This document shows, piece by piece, positions 58,201 through 64,000 of a stretch of DNA of 64,000 bases. Location of the stretch: the NCBI GenBank assembly GCA_028386065.3, contig JAKUCV010006706.1, positions 246,538 to 310,537 of the forward strand, read 5' to 3'. This DNA is from Turnera subulata. Lineage: Eukaryota; Streptophyta; Magnoliopsida; Malpighiales; Passifloraceae. Position 1 is the stretch's first letter, and every line of letters starts with the position of its first letter. Position numbers and translations under genes: made by a program. The notes beneath the pieces are model-generated. The model searched no databases, was not told where the DNA came from, and saw only the letters and a program-made list of their open reading frames with translations.

Positions 58201-61200
58201 CCGGATTCCGGTGATCTTCGCCGGAATTCTCTAAAAACTGCCAGCAACAATTAAACACAACAACTTAAAACGATTCCAACACAAACACTCATAAACCCCT
58301 TAAATGGGTTAGAAGAAAAATTTGATGAACGGATCTTACCCGGGATCCGAACACCCACTGTCCACGCCAGATTCCCAAAACCACAGTGTACCACCAACAA
58401 CGATTCACAGTTACAACGGCCACTGCCTGCGAAGAACCCACACAACCGAACCGCCGGCAACAACGCGACAACCACCACCAACAATCTACGCGACACAGCC
58501 GCCCACCACCAATATCGGCCACCAAAACAAAAATCCACAAACACCACCAAGTCAGACCCGAAACCAACACAAAACGGGACAAAGAAAATCAGCCATCAAA
58601 ACTACCCCAATTCGTCACCACCACCAAAAACAAACAAAAACGAATTAATTTGAGGGGAAGGCGACTGCGAACGCTTACCGGTATCAACTCCACGCTGCCG
58701 GCACCGGTCTGGCCTCGGGCTCACCCCTCTGCAACTCGCGACGGCGACGGCGACGGTTTGAGGGACGTGCAGCGGCGTCCCAGTGTTTTTGCGTATGCCG
58801 AGAAAGCGGAAAAAGAGAAGAGGACGGGAGTGGAAGATGAGGAGTAACAGAGGGAGAGAAAACGAGAGGAGAAGGAAGAAGGGAGAGGGAAGAGAGAGAG
58901 AAAAGAAAAAGAGAGAAGCAAGGTAGGAGGGAGGCGGCGCCGGTTTGGAGAAGAAGAGAAAAAGAGAAATAAGAAAGAAGAAGAAAAGAAAAAGAAAAGA
59001 AGAAGGGAGTGGCCGGCTAGGGTTTGGCCGTTCCTAGTGGACGACATGTCGTTCCACTAGGCGCGGTCAACCCCCCTGGTCAACGCGTTTCTTTTTTTTT
59101 TTTTTAAACGTTACCAAAACGACGTAGTTTCGGGGAAATTACTTCAAAATTTAACTCTCAACCCCGAAACCCGATTACACTCCAACGAAAGCCGAACCCG
59201 TCATGCCATCGACTTAATTCCAATATAACCAAGGTAAAATAACTTATTCCCTTGTCCAAAAATTCAGAAATTCCTCAAGGGCAAAATTGGAATAAAAATT
59301 TCGAAAATTCCGAAAGTCAAATTATGAAAATTCGGGACGTTACATTATCCATCCTCACCTTAGCCGATTTCCTACTCCTGAAAGTCCTCAAATTGTCCCG
59401 GCTCTGGTTCCTCGGGAATCCGCTCGTTAACAGCTCCTATATATAATTATTGGCAAAAACATAGTCACACAAATGCACAGTGAATATGATATGCGAATGA
59501 CTACAACCCCATTACCCGTATTCGTCTGCTACTTCGACGTAAATATTATTATCTTTTTAAATTATTTGTATTTCCTTTCTCCACAAATTAATACATCGTA
59601 TATATACATATTTCGGATATTATTCTATGATAATATCCTTTCCAGAAATTTTATCTTGATTATTTATCTAACTCATGTATATAGATATCTACCATGTTGG
59701 CATAGTCATGTACTTGTTTATATCTTTTTCCAAATTATTTGATAAAAAATAATTATTCCCACCACCTATATTCTTTTTCCAAAAGCAATAACTATCATAA
59801 AATAATCTTTCTAGAAATTAATCACAAGTACATATTTTTCGGTAGCATATACCACAGTATTCATCTTTAGGAGTGTTACTATAATTTAATAGTCATGTTA
59901 TAATTATCTTAATCTCTTGAAAATGTTATGATAGGGTAATTACTCCATTTATTTTCACAAGATATAGCCATATACTATTTACTATTTTATTTCAGAAAGC
60001 ATACATAATCCATATTATATATTTCTTTTTAGAATATATTCATTCTTCAATATTTATTATTATTATTTATTTCCGTTTTTTTAGGTTAATTCGGATTGGG
60101 GCCTTTAAGCTAATTACTGGACCATGAGCAGCCTAAGGGTTTGGTCCAAGGAAACAACTAATCGGTCCAAGTGCAAAACCCAAACCCAGGCCATCAGCCC
60201 GGCCCAAGCGCTTAAAACAACCCTAAAGCTCGACCCGTTTGAGGGTCGGGTCGCTTACCTTAACCCGGCGCTTCACGGGTCGGGGCAGCAGCAGCACGAT
60301 GGCGAGACGGCGGAGGAGACAAGGCGAGGCTGAGGCGACTGCAGACGGCACGACGCGAGGCTGCAGCCGTGGAGTCCAGGAACGCGACGCGAGGGAAAAG
60401 GGAGGCCGTGCGACATGACTATAGGTAGCCGCCGGCGGCGGCGTCGAGGGCAGAAAAGAGAGAGGAGACAATGGCTGCCGGCGCAGTTTGGATCCGTCGG
60501 CATCGCGTGAGGTGGAGGCGTGATGGCGACTGGTCGGCGCGGTGCGGGAAGAGGAGGAAGATGGTGGCGGAAGTGATGGCGTGGATGGTGCTAGCGGCGG
60601 TCGATGGTGTCACGGGCGGTTGGTGGTGGTCACGGTGGTGTGGCGGCGTGAGTTTGTTGTGTTGTTTTATTATTTTATTTTTTTTTAATAATAGCAATAT
60701 GGTAAGGTATTAAGCCTGGGCAGAATTTGGTGCAAAAGAAAGATATGCAGAACGAAGGTGCCTGGGTTTGCTTGGAGGAAACAAAGGCAGTGTGGGGTTT
60801 ATTATTGCAGCAACTGGAAAAGGCACGAAACTTGGAAGCTACCAGGAAAAATCAAGGAGGCTTCAGGCAGAAAAAAGTAAGGTGTAAAGAAGAAGAAATT
60901 TATTTCCTTGCTGGAGAAGGAGAAGATTCCCGGGTGAAGCTTCATGGTGAAGAAGAAGCTTCACGAGGCAGAGGAAAAACGTGGTGCAAGTGTGTTACAC
61001 AAACACTCAAGCGGGTATTGTCCGGACCAGCAAATAACTAAAATACCCTTATTACTTTATTTCTGGTCCGTTCTTTCGAGATTAAACCTGACTTTTCTCG
61101 AGATTCCTAGACCCGAAAAATACCAACTCTGGACCGTAAAATCCGCGGAAAAAAAAAATCTAGGACGTGGGGTAAAGGTCGGTTTCAGAATCCGATGCAT

Positions 61201-63097
61201 AATTTACCCTGAAATAATTACCCAAGATTAATTTTATAAGGTAAATTACTGTACATAGCCTTTTACAGTCCTGGTAAAAACATAAATTTTACCCGGGCTG
61301 TTACATATGTACTTAGTAAAGATATTTTACAGAACATATACACGAATATATTTCGACATTAATATAACAATTATATCTGATCAACAAATACGGGTTATAA
61401 GGAATAACCCATCGATTATCAAGTACTTTTCCTTTCTTCCTGATTGTGCGATTGTCCTTCCTTCTTTTGTAGACTGGATAACTATCTTTTCCCTTAATTG
61501 TGGACTCAGAAAATGCTCTAGGATAATTAAATCGGCATTTTCGATCTTTATTGTCATTGCTATCTTGTATCATGCAGGCACAATTTTTATTTAGTTCACC
61601 ACAAGGACTATGCATCATACGTTTGGCTACCAACTGATAAAGCAAAGGATATTCTATTTCGTCTGGAATCTCTGCGCAAACAAATTGGTCAAATTGCTCA
61701 GCGGATGTAATTTTGTTGCCTTCTTTCAAGATAATCAATAAGTGGACATGCGACATTCCTCTTTTTTGAAATCCCACAACGAAAGCATATGTCGCCACTT
61801 CCCCAAATATCTCTTATTTTACGATTTGATTTTTAATATCACAAAATATTGCCCAAAATACTCTGTCAACTAATTCTGGTCTATTCTGTACAATTTGTCC
61901 TTCTTACAATTCTTCCTTGATCTCTTCCCATTCTGGATTGCATGTTTGACTCAATTTGCGGCCTTTAATTATAATAGATGATTTTTTGTATATGGACAAA
62001 AATCTTAAAAAAAAAAAAGGAAAAGAAGAGAGTTACTAGGTGGGATACGTTAATGATCTTCACCATATGTACGTAGCTATTTTTTTAATGCTAATAATAT
62101 AGTATATAGCGATATGTATTTGGCTATTTTTTTTAATGCTAATATAATATATATATAGTGAGTAATATCCTCGACAGATTTTAATAATTATGTATAGCAA
62201 GTTTTTTTTAAAAAAGGAAAAAAAGATAAAAAAAGGAAAAAAAGAGAGTTACGAGGCTATTTTTTAATGCTAGTAATAATAATATAATATGTATGCGAGC
62301 TGGAATATCCTCGGCAGATTTAAATAATTATGTATAGCAAGTTTTCAAAATGACTATTATGCCTTTAATTACAGTAGAAAGAGGAGGATATTTTGGCATT
62401 TTAATTTCACAATTTTTGGGGACAACGTGCTTTTATATATAGTATAGATATAAAAAACGAGTATTATGTTTGGACCCTGTTACATTGATCCGCTCTATTT
62501 AGATTCTAATTAATAACTTCCGTTATATTGTATTATATTATATATCTTGGAGTTTGTATTAGTTTCGATTCGATAACTTAAAATTGTTGTTTCTATATTT
62601 GATTGTCAACAACATATGCAGATCAGGTACCATATGGACACAGCAACGAGTGGTTTTTCTATACTACTAGTGCTGCAACAGGGAACAATGATGTTATCAA
62701 GACTAGGGATGGGTGCTACTATGAAGTGACCGGGGAGAGAGAGGTTCATGACAAGCACCGAACACTTGTTGGCTTTGTGCGACGATTGGAATTCTTCTGT
62801 GCCGATGGAACCAAGACTGACTGGGTTGTTCACGAGTTTAGGCTCCCTGATGGAGAAGAAACCGCAGCAGTTGATGACGACAAAAAGAAGGTTTAATTAG
62901 AGACAATATAGTAACTCTTTTTTTTGGTTTGTCTGGTTTTCTTTCTTTGGAAATGTTTATATGCTGCTGTTGTATATTACAAATGATTTGCGTGATGTTT
63001 TATATGTTCTGTATTCTTCCAGGTAGTTGTGTGCAGGATTCGTTTCGGGCAGCCTGAAAGCTCATCAAGCTCAACGGAGGAAGATGATCCGGAGTAA
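49066..63097 (+). CDS. Short NAC-domain transcription factor (NAC gene 2), three exons, 13.4-kb intron
   Basis: Exons are 49066-49219, 62622-62890 and 63023-63097. Phases 1 and 0 are identical to those of NAC gene 1, and joining them gives a 165-residue frame without stops. Subdomain A (VGYKFSPTKLQILCDFLKNK), B (VEFQDVIPTADVYSRSPRN), C (NEWFFYTTSAATGNND and a Tyr-Tyr-Glu-Val core), D (RRLEFFCADGTKTDWVVHEF) and the final VVCRIRFG are all present, followed by an acidic Ser/Glu/Asp tail. Intron 1 uses a weak donor (ATTT, then GTAGAC) and holds a Helitron of 13,029 bp; without it the intron would be 373 bp. Intron 2 is 132 bp. Coding sequence is intact, so the gene may still work if the intron is spliced; otherwise it is a pseudogene in the making. 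Confidence 0.75.
49450..49825. repeat. Two tandem units (about 185 bp) in the Helitron 3' region
   Basis: AAATATAATGTAAATAGTAA, TTATTTATACT, ACCAATAATAATAA and GATGCTAACATTGTTTTAAT occur twice with an offset of about 190 bases. Non-coding. Confidence 0.7.
50148..51330 (-). pseudogene. Helitron helicase (PIF1-like), C-terminal part
   Basis: DNA helicase part of the Helitron replicase. Reading on the minus strand: FVWNEKRKVW and SYYLRLLL-type entry (51310-51190, frame-broken), FKDLLSFTGVQNSTFKEAAQ and RRPFATILVHCQP (51182-50964), Walker A GPRGTGKTYLYRALL (about 50640-50600), a TAG at 50397-50399 just before DEAPM (Walker B, usually Trp-Asp-Glu-Ala), and motif III GGDFRQVLPVV (about 50280-50310). 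The last helicase motifs beyond 50148 are lost or shifted. Non-functional. Confidence 0.88.
51394..51832 (-). pseudogene. Helitron Rep/helicase middle part
   Basis: On the minus strand the sequence after the nested insertion continues the Rep/helicase protein: HDRAAVHIADDNGNELVDKI, a stop, QYQNARLESSQEAAWRILRL, LQLHLPEKTS, and later DHETKTMLTEFMALCSKDKE. GTACC and TTACAG near 51506 and 51324 may mark a short intron. Placed by its agreement with the usual Helitron order. Confidence 0.7.
53509..53533. repeat. GA microsatellite in Y2 (counterpart CT tract in Y1 at 57015-57037)
   Basis: GAGAGAGAGAGAGAGACAGAGAG followed by GGAGGTAGAA repeats. The inverted counterpart in Y1 is followed by three copies of TTGGGCTTCGTGCCTG (57046-57105). 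Confidence 0.8.
54150..57686 (+). mobile_element. Giant LTR-like unit Y1 (inner)
   Basis: 3537 bp, from TGTAACGCCCCGAATTTCG to GACACGGGCGCTTCA, with a perfect TSD AAACC (54145-54149 and 57687-57691). It is inserted in Y2 in opposite orientation, so its parts form long inverted repeats with Y2 (for example 53400-53690 against 56884-57150). It holds a CT-rich leader-like zone (54520-54730), three GTAAG sites (55094, 55389, 55584), an acceptor-like TTTTCAG (57351-57357) and GGGCTTTAGGCCC palindromes. Small open frames in the CT- and GC-rich parts have no domains. Confidence 0.88.
56098..56245 (+). repeat. Array of GGGCTTTAGGCCCA near-palindromes in Y1
   Basis: Five imperfect copies of GGGCTTTAGGCCC spaced about 25-35 bases apart. 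The equivalent region of Y2 (about 57770-58010) holds GGGCCTAAAGCCC-type copies, so the array is a family feature, not a chance event. Confidence 0.75.
61313..61970 (-). pseudogene. Helitron Rep (HUH endonuclease) part
   Basis: Rolling-circle nickase part of the Helitron replicase. Reading on the minus strand: NPEWEEIKEEL and QNRPELVDRVFWAIF (with stops, 61970-61800), then VVGFQKRGMSHVHLLIILKE, where HVH is the HUH metal-binding motif. Then come HSPCGELNKNCACM, KCRFNYPRAFSE and an N-R-W-V-I-P-Y-N block with SVKYLY at 61313. The catalytic Tyr block (KY-x-x-KY type) is exactly where unit A inserted. Broken by frameshifts. Confidence 0.85.
62005..62345. repeat. Two direct units in the Helitron 5' region
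   Basis: GAGAGTTAC(T/G)AGG, TTTTTTAATGCTA, ATATCCTCG(A/G)CAGATTT and AATAATTATGTATAGCAAG occur twice. Non-coding. Confidence 0.7.
62622..63097 (+). CDS. NAC gene 2, exons 2 and 3 (subdomains C to E)
   Basis: The acceptor ATATGCAG at 62614-62621 precedes QVPYGHSNEWFFYTTSAA, the exact counterpart of exon 2 in NAC gene 1 (DEVPYGKSKEWFFFTTSA). Exon 2 ends AAG at 62890 before GTTTAA. The acceptor TTCTTCCAG precedes exon 3 at 63023 (VVVCRIRFGQPESSSSSTEE, stop 63095-63097). Confidence 0.8.
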
Positions 63098-63392
63098 TTC
63101 AATCCTGCAAGCTTTGTGCTTTTTGCGAATTATATATATAACTTCTGCTAACGCCACGAACTATGATGTGGCAAATATTGTTAATGATTATTTGATCACG
63201 AAACTGGAGGTTTAGAATTGCTCTGTATGCTTAGTTTAATTCTACTTGGGTGTGGGATCTTTAGTCTTAGATTTCCTGCGATTTGATGTTAATTTATTCA
63301 AGGATATGGATTTTATTCATGGTCTCAATAGGATGCAAGCACAAATATAATGCTAGAGTGTGCTACGTGGTTGTGGTCTCAAGGCCACAAGA
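63098..63392 (+). other. 3' flank of NAC gene 2
   Basis: Presumed 3' UTR and downstream sequence; no further gene. Confidence 0.45.
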
Positions 63393-63439
63393 GACTGCAG
63401 TGACGTGGACTTTTGGTTGTAAAAATTATTACCAGCGAC
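63393..63439 (+). repeat. NAC-flank repeat R3 (partial)
   Basis: GCAGTGACGTGGACTTTTGG and ATTATTACCAGCGAC match the core of R1 and R2. It is cut by the copia LTR that begins right after GCGAC. Confidence 0.6.
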
Positions 63440-63868
63440 TGTTGGAATTATTTAATATATATGGGCTTATATTATTAATTACAATTATATTAAAGACTGT
63501 CTAATTTTATGGGGCCATTAAGTGATCTATTTTGGGCTCTAGAGACATCTTGTTGGTATGGGCTTTTATGTGTAGAAACCCAATACTAGTAATTAGAGTT
63601 TTATGGGAACCCTAATTGACCTAATATATAAAGGATATAATATAGGATTGTGGTCCCCAAGATTATTTTTGCGTCAGTTTTCTCTGCCCCATCACAGAAA
63701 AACATACACAAGGCGTTGGAACCAAATCTTGGAAGCTCCCAATCCTCCCCGATCAACGTTCAAGTTTGTTCATTATTGATTCAGGTACGCCTTACTATAC
63801 CTGATTATTGTTCTTGATTGTCTTATAATTTATCAAGATTTTTGAGATATAAAGTAATTATTCTAACA
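63440..63868 (+). mobile_element. 5' LTR of a Ty1/copia-type element running out of the window
   Basis: 429 bp from TGTTGGAATTATTTAATA to ATTATTCTAACA (terminal inverted repeat TGTTGGAAT / ATTCTAACA), with a TATA-like CTAATATATAAAGGA near 63630. It is directly followed by AGTGGTAGCGGAGCC, a variant of the Met-tRNA primer binding site (usual TGGTATCAGAGC). The remaining bases (63884-64000) would be its leader. Copia assignment rests on the LTR ends and size, since no protein is visible. Confidence 0.7.
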
Positions 63869-63884
63869 AGTGGTAGCGGAGCCT
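63869..63884 (+). other. Primer binding site of the right-edge LTR element
   Basis: AGTGGTAGCGGAGCCT directly after the LTR end resembles the initiator Met-tRNA complement. Confidence 0.6.
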
Positions 63885-64000
63885 GCTTGAATAAATTATT
63901 AGATATCATGAAGTTTTTCCTTTTCGGTTCAATTTTGTAAGGAAACGATTCAATTTTTGCATGAATATTGATTTTGTTTGCAAACTGTTTGCAACTTTGA

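Larger units (their letters stand above)
52773..59344 (-). mobile_element. Giant LTR-like unit Y2 (middle), split by Y1
   Basis: Bounded by TGAAACACCCGTGTCCC at 52773 and TTCGGGACGTTACA at 59344, with a perfect TSD TTATC (52768-52772 and 59345-59349). Without Y1 it is 3.03 kb. It is inserted in unit A. It carries the shared features of the family: GCAGCGGAAG, the GGATCC module, the GGGCCTAAAGCCC palindromes and GTAAG donor-like sites on the minus strand (58335-58339 and 58674-58678). No protein domains. Confidence 0.85.
51833..61305 (-). mobile_element. Giant LTR-like unit A (outer), split by nested units
   Basis: Bounded by TGAAGCGCCCCGGCCCG at 51833 and CCCGGGCTGTTACA at 61305, with a perfect 5-bp TSD TATGT (51828-51832 and 61306-61310). 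Without the nested unit it is about 2.9 kb. It holds no transposon proteins. TG...CA ends and a 5-bp TSD fit a solo LTR or a non-coding LTR-type element. Sense is taken as minus because a GTAAG donor-like site (60254-60258) and the order TGTAAC...TTCA then match the other two units. It interrupts the Helitron replicase. Confidence 0.8.
49420..62448 (-). mobile_element. Autonomous-type Helitron, 13,029 bp, in NAC gene 2 intron 1
   Basis: On the minus strand the 5' end is TCTATACTATATATAAAAGC (from 62448). The 3' end has the hairpin GTGCATCGCAC followed by CTAG (49423-49420), between host A and T. It encodes a Rep (HUH) part at 61313-61970 and a PIF1-like helicase at 50148-51830, both minus strand, as in plant Helitrons. 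The gene is split at 61305/51833 by nested elements totalling 9.5 kb, so the original Helitron was about 3.55 kb. Stops and frameshifts in the helicase make it inactive now. Confidence 0.88.

Noticed and set aside
58386..58847. 153-codon frame in unit Y2
   Set aside because: Thr/Gln/Pro/Arg-rich with no domain. It lies opposite the sense strand deduced from the Y1 orientation.
60124..60713. Overlapping frames with Arg/Ala-rich translation in unit A
   Set aside because: GC-rich trinucleotide-like sequence; no domain, and the minus-strand signals (GTAAG) suggest a non-coding leader.

Overview
This is a plant nuclear window, most likely from a eudicot. It has spliced host genes of plant-only families (NAC transcription factor, alpha-expansin, F-box), very AT-rich intergenic DNA, and dense plant-type transposons: L1-like LINEs with RRM or DUF4283 ORF1s, Ty1/copia and Ty3/gypsy elements, MULEs, hAT MITEs and Helitrons. 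A single N at 6341 marks it as a draft assembly. I see no prokaryotic genes, CRISPR arrays, rRNA or canonical tRNA genes. Layout: 1-2191 is a deletion-derived Ty3/gypsy chromovirus with its 3' LTR. 2298-7290 is a decayed LINE with a 15-bp target-site duplication (TSD), interrupted by a 1-kb MULE and carrying an exact 491-bp tandem copy at the N. 8867-9539 is a hAT-type MITE. 9609-11930 is a 2.3-kb MULE with another hAT MITE inside. 12310-13287 and about 14976-15370 are 5'-truncated LINE tails. Host genes follow: a short three-exon NAC gene on the minus strand (16912-17708), a two-exon alpha-expansin (20804-21724, plus) and a single-exon F-box gene (23024-23767, minus). A 6-kb LINE with its TSD sits upstream of the F-box gene (25095-31183). 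Next come a fragment resembling a gene 5' end, a truncated copia element (about 32950-35705, minus) and a Ty3/gypsy element (37462-44513, minus) whose upstream LTR abuts the pol tail of a second copy. The right-hand 19 kb is the most striking part. A second short NAC gene (plus strand) has exon 1 at 49066-49219 and exons 2-3 at 62622-63097. Its first intron is 13.4 kb because a 13,029-bp autonomous-type Helitron (49420-62448, minus) lies inside it. That Helitron's Rep/helicase gene is split by a roughly 3-kb TG...CA unit with a 5-bp TSD. A second unit of the same kind sits inside the first, and a third inside the second, each with its own perfect 5-bp TSD. Upstream of exon 1, an 857-bp Helitron with the same termini lies in opposite orientation, preceded by an ORF1-only LINE. 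A copia element starts just after the gene at 63440 and runs out of the window. Four host genes are supported: two NAC paralogues, one cell-wall expansin and one F-box protein. Nothing suggests that they work as a pathway. Almost everything else is mobile DNA at different stages of decay, and many in-frame stops in the elements sit where Trp, Arg or Gln is expected, as C-to-T decay of methylated DNA would give. All calls come from reading the sequence; no database search or alignment was run.
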